Virus record (IMG/VR): IMGVR_UViG_3300010160_000172
Location: 1-28,873 of that record
Origin: a virus
DNA length: 28,873 nt
Strand: one strand, 5' to 3'
Shown: in pieces, positions 1 through 8,525 of the stretch
Layout of the letters: the number at the start of each line of letters is the position of its first letter
Numbering within the stretch: the first letter of the stretch is position 1
Position numbers and translations under genes: made by a program
Notes under the pieces: generated by a model
The model's database searches: none
What the model saw: the letters and a program-made list of their open reading frames with translations, nothing else
What the model was told of the DNA's origin: nothing

Positions 1-246
1 AACCATTGTTTGTATTTCTCTCTCTATTACTGTTGCTGTGAGTGGAGAAATCATTTCAAATAATAAAGCATCTAAACTAGAACCTAAATCAGGATTAAAT
101 GGCCTTTCATAGTTCCTAGTCAACAACAGATTACGGATGGAACGAATGACTGCCTGAGTATCATAACTGAGAGCAACATCACCCGTCACAGGTTTTTTAG
201 TGAATGTGAAGTCGATATCAGAGTAGATTTTGCTTAAGTTTGCCAT
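1..246 (-). CDS. 25: Baseplate wedge protein gp25-like (3' end cut by window edge)
   Basis: This 82-residue N-terminal part of a GPW/gp25-family protein runs off the left edge. It opens MANLSKIYSDIDFTF and continues with an aVirSiRNLLlT core, then ERPFNP, GSSLDALLFE and a run of hydrophobic/charged helix residues; this is the family's characteristic order. gp25 is a structural wedge subunit of the T4 baseplate that contacts the sheath and gp6/gp53. It is the last gene of the minus-strand baseplate block in this window. The start is the ATG at 246, just 4 nt after a CTAAATA element (251-257), with no clear Shine-Dalgarno sequence. The family call is seen directly in the sequence; the role is from T4. 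Confidence 0.88.
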   Translation of the reverse strand, partial: MANLSKIYSDIDFTFTKKPVTGDVALSYDTQAVIRSIRNLLLTRNYERPFNPDLGSSLDALLFEMISPLTATVIEREIQTMV

Positions 247-250
247 CTTT

Positions 251-257
251 TATTTAG
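251..257 (-). promoter_or_regulatory. Late-promoter-like CTAAATA element before gp25
   Basis: On the minus strand this reads CTAAATA and lies 4 nt before the gp25 ATG. It resembles the T4 late -10 element TATAAATA but departs at the first bases. If it were a promoter, the transcript would start at or next to the ATG, so this copy could equally be chance in AT-rich DNA. Confidence 0.25.
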
Positions 258-268
258 TTGAGTTACGG

Positions 269-1414
269 TCAAGGAGTACCAAATGCAGTCACATCAGCCT
301 TAGCTATGACATTACCTGAGGAATCTAAAGAAAATACTGTTATACCACCATAAGCAAAATTCAATTTGGTTCCCGATTGTGTTATTGTCCAAGAACCAGA
401 ACTGAAACTGTTTGCTGTACTTGCGGCTATTGGTCCACTATTACTCACTGAAGTTACTCTACCATAAGTGTCAACAACCAAACTTGTTGGTGTCGAATAA
501 GTACCAGCGGTTACACCAGTCGGACTTAAACCCGGAGAAACGGATGTATATGTAGTATCCGTTGCAACAGTCGAAGATGTAGTTGTGCTGGAATTAACTA
601 TCGTTGGCACTACAGTCGAGGTCTGTAAGTTGTTTTTTAACTTATCTGTACCAATATTCAATGTATTGATTAGATAGTTTGAATTTACACCCACATTATT
701 GAACTGTGATACACTATTGTAATCGTTCACCAAATATAAAGAATTCACATAAAAGTTTACATCTCCAGTTCTTCTGGCATTTAATAAATCATATGCCGAT
801 TGTACGTCAACAATAATTGTATTCATTGTGGCATTAGATATACTAGAAGATCCACCAGATATACTAGTATTCAATGTTGCTAAATCTCTAGTCAGTAAAG
901 TTATAGTATTTGATATATCACCACCAATAGCCAAACTGGTAAAGTTACCTAATAGTGGAGCATTATTTTGTACACCATCAATCTGATTAACTATAGTTAA
1001 TACCTGTCTACCAATCGTCATAGCAGACTGATAATCAGGAGTATTGGCCACATTTGAAGACGGAGTTACTCCAGAAATCCTATTTGTGTGGTCTGTAAAA
1101 CTTGAAATTTCAATTAATAATGTATTAGCATTAGCACTTAAAACATTTGCTCGAGCGCTGGCTGTCGAAAATGTAATATTTGATGTATTTGAATTTGCTT
1201 TTATCTGATTAACTAATGTGGTCAGTATTGTCAAATTAGCTGAATGTGGATTCTGATAGTATCCAGTAACCGCAACATTCGATAAGTCATCTGCTTGCCA
1301 AGCCTTAATCGATGGCGAGGAATTCAGTAATACTGCCTGACCCGCAGTAAAAGAGTTTCCATCTCCAAATTTGGTGGAATCAAAAGTATAACCTAATCTA
1401 TTAAAAACACCCAT
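269..1414 (-). CDS. Fibre-like virion protein in baseplate cluster
   Basis: This is a 381-residue protein with no enzyme motif. It is rich in Ser, Thr, Asn and Val. The N-terminus (MGVFNRLGYTF) is followed by long Asn/Ser-rich, probably helical segments. The last ~100 residues are Thr/Ser-rich beta sequence with VVDTYGRVTSVSNSG, a short motif common in trimeric phage fibre and whisker proteins, and a final strand (VFSLDSSGNVIAKADV) like a fibre head. It sits between gp25 and the spike gene in the same direction, so a baseplate-attached short fibre or a wedge-associated structural protein is the likely role. I do not recognise a named T4 counterpart. Confidence 0.6.
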   Translation of the reverse strand: MGVFNRLGYTFDSTKFGDGNSFTAGQAVLLNSSPSIKAWQADDLSNVAVTGYYQNPHSANLTILTTLVNQIKANSNTSNITFSTASARANVLSANANTLLIEISSFTDHTNRISGVTPSSNVANTPDYQSAMTIGRQVLTIVNQIDGVQNNAPLLGNFTSLAIGGDISNTITLLTRDLATLNTSISGGSSSISNATMNTIIVDVQSAYDLLNARRTGDVNFYVNSLYLVNDYNSVSQFNNVGVNSNYLINTLNIGTDKLKNNLQTSTVVPTIVNSSTTTSSTVATDTTYTSVSPGLSPTGVTAGTYSTPTSLVVDTYGRVTSVSNSGPIAASTANSFSSGSWTITQSGTKLNFAYGGITVFSLDSSGNVIAKADVTAFGTP

Positions 1415-1425
1415 TCATTTCTCCA

Positions 1426-2169
1426 TTACATTGGTTGCAGAGGAGGTGTTGTAGTTCCACCTCTACTATCAATATGTGTGTGAATATCGTATATAATTCT
1501 ATCTGCCACCAAGGACCTTACTATGTCAGTCACCATAAGACCAGATACCCAACCCGGAAGTGGATTTAAAGCAACAGGAGAACCAGCACTTACATAACCA
1601 GGAGTTACAAAACCCAACGTAGCGTAAGATTGCAGACCTGCCTCTATATTACCAACAGCGGAGATACTTTGAGTTGAGGTAATACTACCACCAACATTTA
1701 AGTTTCCATTAATGTTTACATCACCTGCAGCCAAACTGATATCACCAGAAGAAGCAATATCTATATCACCTTCTCCTGTTATTGTTGTGTCTCCAGTAAT
1801 AGTTTGTACCACATCTCCGTCAACTTTTTGTGTCAGATTACCAACCACATTCATTACTGAATCACCTTTAATATTTACCACACAGGCACCATTAATAGTA
1901 ATATTACATTGTCCATTGATTTGTACATTCTTATTACCATAAATGATTTCATACCCGTCACCATAAATCTTGTGTACTTCATCACCATTAGGTTGCATTT
2001 CAACGAATGTACCTGAACGATGTTGTATTCTGACTCTCTCTCTATTTGGAGTGTCGTCCATTTCAATCGAATGGCCTGATTCTGATTGTTGTACTTGATT
2101 ATATGGATACTTTGGCGGATTATTTAAATCCACTATAACCGGTTCTGTCCATGAACTATCTAGTGCCAT
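1426..2169 (-). CDS. Baseplate central spike, beta-helix (gp5 C-terminal type)
   Basis: This 247-residue protein appears to be the membrane-piercing needle of the baseplate. Residues ~45-80 form a lead-in (VRIQHRSGTFVEM, then GDGYEIIYGNKNVQING). Residues ~80-165 are a run of short beta repeats with alternating hydrophobic residues and G/N/D turns (INGACVVNIKGDSVMNV, VVQTITGDTTITGEGD), as in the triple-stranded beta-helix of T4 gp5 and of P2 gpV. The C-terminus carries YDIHTHIDSRGGTTTPPL, close to the His-x-His tip signature of contractile-tail spikes, where histidines bind iron. In T4 this domain is fused to the OB-fold and lysozyme domains of gp5; here it is a separate gene beside the OB-fold gene. 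Function by homology of fold and context. Confidence 0.8.
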   Translation of the reverse strand: MALDSSWTEPVIVDLNNPPKYPYNQVQQSESGHSIEMDDTPNRERVRIQHRSGTFVEMQPNGDEVHKIYGDGYEIIYGNKNVQINGQCNITINGACVVNIKGDSVMNVVGNLTQKVDGDVVQTITGDTTITGEGDIDIASSGDISLAAGDVNINGNLNVGGSITSTQSISAVGNIEAGLQSYATLGFVTPGYVSAGSPVALNPLPGWVSGLMVTDIVRSLVADRIIYDIHTHIDSRGGTTTPPLQPM

Positions 2170-2178
2170 TATAATTTC

Positions 2179-3120
2179 CTATGATGATTGTGCAGTAACA
2201 GTTGTAGTGTTACCACTAGCCGTTTCAGAATTTGAATCTATTACCGCTTGTGCTGCAGCTTGTGCGGCTGTCAAAGAAGCTGATGCATCCACTAAAGATG
2301 CCTGTGCTGATAATGCTTGTTTCAAAGAATCTGTAGCCTCAGACAAACATTGTGCAAATATTTTTTGTAATTCAGCAGGTAGACTGTTTATGTAGGCTAT
2401 CAGTTTTCGTAGATAAGCAATGTAAGCCTGATAGGCTTTAATCTCATCAGTAATGGCTTTTAATTCTTTTTGTATTAATTTAATCTTTGCTTTTAAAGCC
2501 TTGACTGTTGCTTTGGCTTGTTCTACCAACGGATTGGTACCGTAACCAGCAAATAATGCCTCGGTCGCCAATCTGAGTTGTTTGACAAGTCCCATAACTT
2601 TAGACTTTAATACTGCCACATCTTTGTCTAGTCCGGCACATATGTCACAATTGTGTATTCTATTATTAGCTGCAGCACCTTGTGATGTTTTAGAAACCAC
2701 ACTTCTAGCAATTGGAGGTACAGTAGGTTGACCAACAGTTTCTAATACTATACCTGCAGGTGGTAATGGTGCAGCCTTTATTTGTTCTGGTGTACGTGGG
2801 TCTTGAAAACCAGCATCACCGCCTGTAGACGCCTTTAATCCAGGTATAACACCCGTCATAACTGGAGTTTGTGCTGAATCACCATCAAGGAAATAACCTG
2901 TTACAAACTCACCTTCTTTTGGTGGAGAAAAAGATTGTGAAGCATTTGTTGGTAATATTGTCTGAGCCCACGGTAAATCTTCTGTGGGTAAAAGTTTCTT
3001 ATTCTCTGTGTGGTGACCAAATATACGCACACGACACCGACCCATCTTTAAAGGATCCATTCTGTCTTCTACGACACCAACCCACCAGTTAAACCCGTCT
3101 TTACCTATGAAATTATGCAT
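2179..3120 (-). CDS. 5: Baseplate hub gp5 OB-fold protein lacking the lysozyme domain
   Basis: The first ~95 residues match the gp5 OB-fold: FNWWVGVVEDRMDPLKMGRC, RVRIFGHHTENK, then LPWAQTILPTNA, GEFVTGYFLDGDSAQTPVMTGVIPG. In T4 this domain is followed by a lysozyme and then the needle. Here residues ~170-290 are instead a Lys/Ala/Leu-rich coiled coil (AKATVKALKAKIKLIQKELK, AELQKIFAQCLSEATDSLKQ) and an Ala/Ser-rich tail; no lysozyme catalytic motif is present. A CDICAG pair of cysteines lies near residue 158. The protein likely trimerises on the gp27-like hub and carries the needle encoded next door. The start overlaps the end of the hub gene by 8 nt. Confidence 0.85.
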   Translation of the reverse strand: MHNFIGKDGFNWWVGVVEDRMDPLKMGRCRVRIFGHHTENKKLLPTEDLPWAQTILPTNASQSFSPPKEGEFVTGYFLDGDSAQTPVMTGVIPGLKASTGGDAGFQDPRTPEQIKAAPLPPAGIVLETVGQPTVPPIARSVVSKTSQGAAANNRIHNCDICAGLDKDVAVLKSKVMGLVKQLRLATEALFAGYGTNPLVEQAKATVKALKAKIKLIQKELKAITDEIKAYQAYIAYLRKLIAYINSLPAELQKIFAQCLSEATDSLKQALSAQASLVDASASLTAAQAAAQAVIDSNSETASGNTTTVTAQSS

Positions 3121-4480
3121 ATATTGCTGCTTTCATTGCTGCCGTATCATTATTAATAGCTGGTAGTGCAGTTGGTGAACTGTCTTTACAAATTTCAATC
3201 ACAGTTTGATATGCACCTTGTTGTATGATGTGTCTTACTGCTGTCACCAAATATTTACCTGAATAGAATTTATCCAAATCTCTTTCTTTTCCCGGTTTCA
3301 ATGTCAACAAATCAAATTGTATTGTTCGGCCAGCAGTGAGTCCTGGATCTCCAGGTATTGTGGCTTTAATTGTTGTGAAATTGGCCAAAGATATTTGTGC
3401 TGTTCTATTTGGAATATATGTTTCTACAAATACATCTTGTGCAACACTACCCTCAGCCTGTTTGATATAAGAAAAATTTCTCTGACCGGCATTACCAATA
3501 CTGACTTTCAAAACACCTTCATATGCTTCATTCTCTTTTTTACCCAATCTGTTTCTCAATGTATCCTGTAAACCATTTTTGTTAAGTGTGGTACCCTGAC
3601 TTTTGTACTTTTCATAATCAAAGTTTGTTGTTTTAACTGTTCTAGTCAATGGATCAATAGTTATCAATTTGTTAGCAATCGTACCAGAATTAATTTCATT
3701 CAATGTATCGAATGGTTTAGTTATCTCATAATTTAATACACCAATAGATTTTTCCTGGAAACTTTGTTTTTTATTATCTATATTTTTTGCTTCATATTTG
3801 TATGTGGCATAAACTGGATCACTAAACATTGATTGTATTGACCTAAAATTGAAACCATCTTTTGTTTCAAAGAATAACATATCAGCACCAGGAAACTTTT
3901 GTGGTCGGCCATAAGTTGAAAGCCAACTAATTGTTTCCAATGGTTTTAAATTGGGTATAATAAAATCATATATGCCAGTAGTCTGTTCTATTTTATAAAT
4001 TCTATTAGATTGAACTTTTAGATTATTCAACAGAACTTCTTTGACAATGCTTGATATGTAACTACCTTTGAATGATTTACTTATTTTTGTTTGTTCCGAC
4101 AATAGAAGTTCTTCGGAACAAAAATACAATGTGTATACTTCACTATTTTGATTACCACTGGGTTTTCTGTTACTTGATTTGTAAACTCTAAATACTTGGT
4201 CATTACTATTTTTACCGTCTTTTACCTTACCAAAATTAACCTCAATATATTCATTACCAGTTATCCTCATCAATTCAATAAAACCTTGAGCATCAATAAG
4301 TGTAATGTAACCAGATGTTACAAAATTGTAAATGTCTTCATAATAACACAACTCTACCATTAATTTTTTAAGTTCAATCTTTTGGCCGCTGGCAGTCAAA
4401 AAATTTAAAGTCTTTAATGAAAAATCTTGTGGATAATAAACACCAGGAGATTCAACTGTATTTAAGTTTGTATCGGCCAT
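3113..4480 (-). CDS. 27: Baseplate hub protein, gp27-like
   Basis: This 455-residue protein has the layout of the gp27/gpD hub family. Near the N-terminus are a Pro-rich entry (SPGVYYPQDF) and an insert-prone beta domain (KKLMVELCYYEDIYNFVTSG, ITLIDAQGFIELMRITGNEY). Next come a mid segment resembling gp27 (SEELLLSEQTKISKSF, then IVKEVLLNNL, IYDFIIPNLKPLETISWLS) and a C-terminal beta barrel (YLVTAVRHIIQQGAYQTVIE). The hub forms the trimeric ring at the bottom of the tail tube and holds the gp5 spike complex. It is longer than T4 gp27 (about 390 residues). Its neighbours are gp5 and gp53, consistent with the role. Confidence 0.78.
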   Translation of the reverse strand: MADTNLNTVESPGVYYPQDFSLKTLNFLTASGQKIELKKLMVELCYYEDIYNFVTSGYITLIDAQGFIELMRITGNEYIEVNFGKVKDGKNSNDQVFRVYKSSNRKPSGNQNSEVYTLYFCSEELLLSEQTKISKSFKGSYISSIVKEVLLNNLKVQSNRIYKIEQTTGIYDFIIPNLKPLETISWLSTYGRPQKFPGADMLFFETKDGFNFRSIQSMFSDPVYATYKYEAKNIDNKKQSFQEKSIGVLNYEITKPFDTLNEINSGTIANKLITIDPLTRTVKTTNFDYEKYKSQGTTLNKNGLQDTLRNRLGKKENEAYEGVLKVSIGNAGQRNFSYIKQAEGSVAQDVFVETYIPNRTAQISLANFTTIKATIPGDPGLTAGRTIQFDLLTLKPGKERDLDKFYSGKYLVTAVRHIIQQGAYQTVIEICKDSSPTALPAINNDTAAMKAAIYA

Positions 4481-4482
4481 AA

Positions 4483-5085
4483 TTATACACTCATTAGTTT
4501 CTTATATTCTGTTTCGAGTTGACTAACATATGTTGCATTAAGTAACTTGATACTTCTTTTAGCCTCATTTAATTCCAATTCATAATCATATATTGATACA
4601 GCATTTGTTTCAACGGTTACAACAACATCACCAGCTGGTAGGTTATAAGTTGTTGTTTGTGTAGTTGGTAATTGATTATAAACACCTTCAGTTATTTGAA
4701 TTTTATTTATTGTTGTGGTCATTGAATCGGTGTCATATTGTGTAATGATTTTTTCATAATGATGTATAGTAGAAGAAGTTTGGATGTTGGGATATTTATT
4801 TTCCAAATATTTGGCAAATACTGTGTTGTTCATTGGCCAATCCCATTGTGGATCCATTAATTCATTAGACAACATTACAATCCAGTAACGATATGAATCG
4901 CCATAATACTTATGTGCAATTATTTCTGGTGTATCACCATCTTGTATATCATATTCGTAATAGTTTAGTGGATTCTTTAGTAATTGTGGAATTATAGAAA
5001 CTCTCGACATGATGTTGGTAACAACTTTTGATGTACCGACAGCATCCGTATGTATTACTTTAGGTAAAATGTCAAAATATTGCAT
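4483..5085 (-). CDS. 53: Baseplate wedge protein gp53
   Basis: This 200-residue protein carries the gp53 signature: YYEYDIQDGDTPEIIAHKYY, GDSYRYWIVMLSNELMDPQW, DWPMNNTVFAKYLENKYP. The first part resembles a LysM-like fold (xxGDTpexiAxkyYGdxxxxW). In T4, gp53 locks neighbouring wedges together when the baseplate assembles around the hub. The C-terminal third is charged and probably helical (YDYELELNEAKRSIKLL). The gene sits directly between the hub and tube-cap genes, separated from each by 2 nt, which suggests translational coupling. Confidence 0.92.
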   Translation of the reverse strand: MQYFDILPKVIHTDAVGTSKVVTNIMSRVSIIPQLLKNPLNYYEYDIQDGDTPEIIAHKYYGDSYRYWIVMLSNELMDPQWDWPMNNTVFAKYLENKYPNIQTSSTIHHYEKIITQYDTDSMTTTINKIQITEGVYNQLPTTQTTTYNLPAGDVVVTVETNAVSIYDYELELNEAKRSIKLLNATYVSQLETEYKKLMSV

Positions 5086-5087
5086 TT

Positions 5088-6053
5088 TTAATATCCATCC
5101 TCAATTTTAGTTTTGTCGATGAGTTCCATCTCTCTGAAGCTGAGTGTTAAAGTAGTTTGTACTGGTGCACCGTCATCATGAGCTGCCCATCCATTAGGTG
5201 CATAATTCACATCCACACTTTCCAAAACACTCTCAGCAACTTTATTGACATTTTTATTCATTTTACCATTGAACATAAAACTAACATCAAATGTGGAAGG
5301 AGGAATAAAGAACATACCGGCACCAGCAGTTGTAATCTTTGGTGCTGCATGATATTTAAACTTTTTAATAATCTTTTTTACTGTTTCGGCTTCTTGTCTG
5401 GTATATGGTGTGAAAGTAAAAGCCATTTGATAAGTTCTAAAATCAATACCATCAAACATCAATTGTTGGTTTGGATTGATTGCAAGACCTTGCGATCGTA
5501 ACAATAATTTTGCTGCACTCGATTGAGATGCTGAGATTCCAGCTGAAAGTAAGTTTCCATACTTATTGAGTCCAGATAGTACAGGATTGTCTTTTTTAGC
5601 AAAATTAACAGCACCTGCAAGGTCTTTGGCAACATCCAGTAAACTTAAATTGCCATAGGAAGAATTATAAGTAAAGTTGACGGTATCTGGAATATATAAT
5701 GATATTGATGAATCTAATCTTTTCGTTCTTGGTTTTAAATTTAGATTAACATTTTTTTTGCTGTCAATAAAATTTGTTACTGCATTGAATCCTGCATTTA
5801 CTGCAGCTCCAACAGGAGTATCCGCATCTAAGCCCATAAAATTAGTATTATTACTTTCTTCAAAACTTATGGGGTCTATTTCATTGATAAAGAATTGTAC
5901 TACATGACCTTTGGTAGCAGAACTCAAATCACTTGGATATTGTAGAGTGTCCTTGTTATATTTACTACCAAATAATGCACCTAGTGGTCCTTTGACTAAG
6001 GCACCAGGTATAGATACACCACCGATTGAAGATGGAATTGAAATTAAGGCCAT
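5088..6053 (-). CDS. Tail tube cap / tube initiator protein (gp48/gp54 family)
   Basis: This 321-residue protein belongs to the gp48/gp54 group, which sits on the hub and nucleates polymerisation of the tail tube. The N-terminus is Gly/Pro/Ile-rich (SIPSSIGGVSIPGALVKGPL). Residues ~205-315 form the tube-like domain: YQMAFTFTPYTRQEAETVKK, then MFFIPPSTFDVSFMFNG, and VNYAPNGWAAHDDGAPVQTT leading to LTLSFREMELIDK. Length equals T4 gp54 (320), but the sequence order also fits gp48 (364), so I do not choose between them. It is the first gene of the leftward baseplate block. An ATAAATA element lies 30 nt upstream (6084-6090). Confidence 0.82.
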   Translation of the reverse strand: MALISIPSSIGGVSIPGALVKGPLGALFGSKYNKDTLQYPSDLSSATKGHVVQFFINEIDPISFEESNNTNFMGLDADTPVGAAVNAGFNAVTNFIDSKKNVNLNLKPRTKRLDSSISLYIPDTVNFTYNSSYGNLSLLDVAKDLAGAVNFAKKDNPVLSGLNKYGNLLSAGISASQSSAAKLLLRSQGLAINPNQQLMFDGIDFRTYQMAFTFTPYTRQEAETVKKIIKKFKYHAAPKITTAGAGMFFIPPSTFDVSFMFNGKMNKNVNKVAESVLESVDVNYAPNGWAAHDDGAPVQTTLTLSFREMELIDKTKIEDGY

Positions 6054-6083
6054 TGGAAATCTCTTATTAATTAATTATACATA

Positions 6084-6090
6084 TATTTAT
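6084..6090 (-). promoter_or_regulatory. Late-promoter-like ATAAATA for the leftward baseplate operon
   Basis: The minus strand reads CATAAATATATG, a close match to the T4 late -10 box (TATAAATA). It lies 30 nt before the ATG of the tube-cap gene at 6053, in the 35-nt gap between divergent operons, so it has the right place and orientation to drive the leftward baseplate block. It overlaps the gp4 start codon on the other strand. Confidence 0.5.
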
Positions 6091-6523
6091 GGCATATTCT
6101 GGACTATTCAGACCTAAAAATCCTCAAAAATACGTTGGAGACCCCAACAATATTGTTTATCGCTCTTCATGGGAATGTAGAGTGATGGACTGGCTCGACC
6201 GAAACCGTGATATAATATCGTGGGCTTCAGAAGAATTGATTGTACCTTATATATCTCCAGTTGACAATCGTGTGCACAGATACTTTCCAGATTTTTTGGT
6301 TAAAGTTCGTAATAAAGAAGGCCAATTAAAAACTCTGATGATTGAGGTCAAACCAAAGAAACAAACACAACCTCCAATGCAACAAAGACGTATTACAAAA
6401 CAATATATTACTGAGGTTACTACATGGGGTGTTAACCAAGCCAAATGGAAAGCAGCAGAAGAATACTGTTTGGACCGTGGTTGGCAGTTCAAAATTATGA
6501 CTGAGGAACACCTAGGACTCTAA
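6089..6523 (+). CDS. 4: Head completion protein gp4 (nuclease-fold)
   Basis: This 144-residue protein closely follows T4 gp4: MAYSGLFRPKNPQKYVGDP, NIVYRSSWECRVMDWLDRN, then SEELIVPYISPVDNRVHRYF and PDFLVKVRNKEGQ. The pattern E(x)n PDFxV...LMIEVKPKKQ looks like a PD-(D/E)xK nuclease core (Asp in PDF, E-x-K in IEVKP). In T4, gp4 acts after DNA packaging to complete the head before tail joining. The gene opens the rightward block, divergent from the tube-cap gene. There is no strong Shine-Dalgarno sequence; the start is set by the conserved N-terminus. Confidence 0.93.
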   Translation: MAYSGLFRPKNPQKYVGDPNNIVYRSSWECRVMDWLDRNRDIISWASEELIVPYISPVDNRVHRYFPDFLVKVRNKEGQLKTLMIEVKPKKQTQPPMQQRRITKQYITEVTTWGVNQAKWKAAEEYCLDRGWQFKIMTEEHLGL

Positions 6524-6530
6524 CTAAATA
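6524..6530 (+). promoter_or_regulatory. CTAAATA element just upstream of 6536 gene
   Basis: CTAAATA lies directly after the gp4 stop codon and 5 nt before the ATG at 6536, the same geometry as the copy in front of gp25. It could be a late promoter giving a near-leaderless transcript, or a chance AT-rich string. Confidence 0.25.
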
Positions 6531-6535
6531 ATCTT

Positions 6536-7132
6536 ATGGAATCAAAACTTACAGAACTAACAAAACAACGTTCAGCTGCAGATATGCAGATGATGTCAAA
6601 AGAATCTTTGAAGTGGTTAGCTTCAAGGATATCTGAGATTAAAAATCCTGGTGTTATACCAAGAGGTATCAGCAAAGAAACGTATAGAAATACCACACGA
6701 TTTAAATTGGGTGGACTTTACTGTTTCTATTACGACCCTAAAGGCAAAGAAACGTTAGATTATTATGACCGTTTTCCAATGGTACTGACATTAGAGAGGT
6801 ACAATGATGGTTTTCTTGGACTGAACCTTCATTACCTACCATTCCAGTATAGAGTGGCATTTTTAGGTAAGTTATTGAAATTCGCAGTCATGGACGATGC
6901 GGGTGAAATTCAAAGGTTACGAATCACCTATGACATTTTGACCGCCTCCAAGCGCCTTAAAGAGTTTCGGCCATGTGTTAAAAGATATTTAACAAGTCAC
7001 ATACAGTCTAAAATACTTGCCATCCAACCTAATGAGTGGGACATTGCCGCTTTTCTGCCTATACAGCAGTTTAGAAAGGCAAAGGCACAGAAGGTGTGGC
7101 AAGAATCATTGGAAGAAATAAGGAAACACTAA
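6536..7132 (+). CDS. Conserved T4-like phage protein of unknown function
   Basis: This 198-residue protein is soluble and basic. After a helical start (KESLKWLASRISEIKNPGVI) comes a beta-rich centre with GGLYCFYYDPKGKETLDYYD, RFPMVLTLERYNDGFLGLNL and HYLPFQYRVAFL, and the end is helical and basic (FRKAKAQKVWQESLEEIRKH). The YYDrFP...GLNLHYLP signature is one I associate with conserved uncharacterised proteins of T4-like phages. It sits between the head-completion and tube genes; its 3' end abuts the next ATG with no gap. A virion-assembly role, for example in DNA-end or neck handling, is only a guess from position. Confidence 0.6.
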   Translation: MESKLTELTKQRSAADMQMMSKESLKWLASRISEIKNPGVIPRGISKETYRNTTRFKLGGLYCFYYDPKGKETLDYYDRFPMVLTLERYNDGFLGLNLHYLPFQYRVAFLGKLLKFAVMDDAGEIQRLRITYDILTASKRLKEFRPCVKRYLTSHIQSKILAIQPNEWDIAAFLPIQQFRKAKAQKVWQESLEEIRKH

Positions 7133-7780
7133 ATGGCAGGTAACATTAATGACTTCAAGGCAAGTTTTACCAAAGACGTAGCACGAACCAACAGGTTTGA
7201 TGTAGAAATTCCTGTGCCGTTGACTCTTATTCCTTATGTATCTTCAGCCAGAAGTTTGAAATATCGTTGCGAGACTGCTCAATTTCCAGGTAGAACATTT
7301 GCTACAACAGAACAAAAGACATATGGACCAATTGAGAAATTTCCATATCTAAACACATATAATGATTTAGACCTGACTTTTATCGTTGATGATGATATGA
7401 GTCAAAAGGTGTTCTTTGATGCATGGATGAGTTATATCAATCCTCTATACAATAATAATTATAGATATAAAGGTGATTATGCCACAACTCTTGTGGTTAA
7501 TCAATATAATGTTTCTGTTGAAAAGACATATTCAATTAATCTAGTTGAGGCTTTTCCTATTTCCATAAACCAGATGGATTTAAATTGGGGTGATGATAGT
7601 TATCATAAACTTTCAGTAACATTTGCTTACACATACTGGCAAAACAATTCTCTACAAGCACTCGGAATGGAACTGGTCGATGCCGGCATCAACGCTGTCA
7701 CTTCGGCTTTGGGTGGTTTGGATGGTGGGTCATCAGGTATTGTTGACCAAACAAAGAATGGTTTGCTTAGTGGATTTTAA
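7133..7780 (+). CDS. Tail tube family protein (gp19-like; possibly tube initiator)
   Basis: This 215-residue protein is of the T4 gp19 tube family. It has a helical start (INDFKASFTKDVARTNRFDV), then SLKYRCETAQFPGRTFATTE, YGPIEKFPYLNTYNDLDLTF, FFDAWMSYINPLYNNNYRY, and late strands FPISINQMDLNWGDDSYHKL and SVTFAYTYWQ. This is the two-sheet tube fold that stacks as hexamers. It is longer than T4 gp19 (163 residues) owing to a Gly/Ala/Ser tail. Because sheath (gp18) and portal (gp20) genes are not adjacent, it might be a baseplate-proximal tube initiator rather than the major tube; the sequence alone does not settle this. Confidence 0.82.
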   Translation: MAGNINDFKASFTKDVARTNRFDVEIPVPLTLIPYVSSARSLKYRCETAQFPGRTFATTEQKTYGPIEKFPYLNTYNDLDLTFIVDDDMSQKVFFDAWMSYINPLYNNNYRYKGDYATTLVVNQYNVSVEKTYSINLVEAFPISINQMDLNWGDDSYHKLSVTFAYTYWQNNSLQALGMELVDAGINAVTSALGGLDGGSSGIVDQTKNGLLSGF

Positions 7781-7799
7781 TATATTATAAGGAGTTATT

Positions 7800-8525
7800 A
7801 TGGCTTTACCAAAACTTGATGTGCCGACATATGAAATTGTGTTGCCTATCTCAAAAAAGAAAATTAAATTTAGACCTTTTCTTGTCAAAGAACAAAGAAA
7901 CTTATTAATGGCAATTGAATCGACAGATTCTTCTACTGTACACCAATGTATCTTTGATATACTAAACAACTGTACAATAACAGAAGATGTGGATGTCAAC
8001 AAACTGCCTGTTACAGATATTGAATATTACTTTATCAATCTCAGAGCCAAATCAGTTGGTGAGATTGTAGAGTCACGTTACCGTTGCAACAACTTTGTTG
8101 AAGACAAAGAGTGTGGTAATATTATGGAAAAGAATATTGACCTAACCAAGATTGAAGTGAAGATGCCTGAGGGAATCAATCCTGAAATTCAACTTAGTAA
8201 TAAAATTTCAATCAAACTTAAATATCCAGAATTTGGAATTGTTAAAGATTCATTGAATATGGAAGATATTAATGACCTAACTTTCAATATGATTTCACAA
8301 TCTATTGAATACATTTATGATGGTGACCAATTCTACTATGCACATGAGGCACAACCTGGAGAAATGTTGGCATTTGTAGAAGATATGAACCAAGAACAAT
8401 TTGAAAAGGTAGAAAAGTTCTTCCAGAACCTACCACGACTAAAAGATAAACTTGAATTAACTTGTGGTAAGTGTGGTTTTCACCATACGATTGAGGTGGA
8501 AGGTTTAGAAAATTTTTTCGTCTAA
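7800..8525 (+). CDS. 26: Baseplate hub/assembly protein gp26-like
   Basis: This 241-residue protein of the T4 gp26 baseplate family begins LPKLDVPTYEIVLPISKKKI and continues KFRPFLVKEQRNLLMAIES, then ITDIEYYF-type strand and NLRAKSVGEIVESRYRC. Two cysteine pairs (RYRC...KECG near residues 97-106 and CGKCGF near 222-226) could form a zinc ribbon. A strong Shine-Dalgarno sequence (AAGGAG) lies before the ATG at 7800. The zero-frame product ends at 8525, but codons 239-240 lie on a T_TTT_TTC slippery heptamer and the -1 frame continues into a conserved-looking extension (separate entry). In T4, gp26 and gp51 act in hub assembly. Confidence 0.83.
   Translation: MALPKLDVPTYEIVLPISKKKIKFRPFLVKEQRNLLMAIESTDSSTVHQCIFDILNNCTITEDVDVNKLPVTDIEYYFINLRAKSVGEIVESRYRCNNFVEDKECGNIMEKNIDLTKIEVKMPEGINPEIQLSNKISIKLKYPEFGIVKDSLNMEDINDLTFNMISQSIEYIYDGDQFYYAHEAQPGEMLAFVEDMNQEQFEKVEKFFQNLPRLKDKLELTCGKCGFHHTIEVEGLENFFV
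8513..8519 (+). promoter_or_regulatory. Putative -1 ribosomal frameshift site T_TTT_TTC
   Basis: The heptamer is in the correct phase for the zero frame (AAT TTT TTC) and fits the X_XXY_YYZ rule. A -1 slip here leads to CGT CTA ATA TTT..., an open frame running to 8707. The -1 frame upstream is closed by a TGA at 8492-8494, and no ATG occurs in it before 8576. A perfect 8-bp hairpin follows at 8556-8577. Confidence 0.6.
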
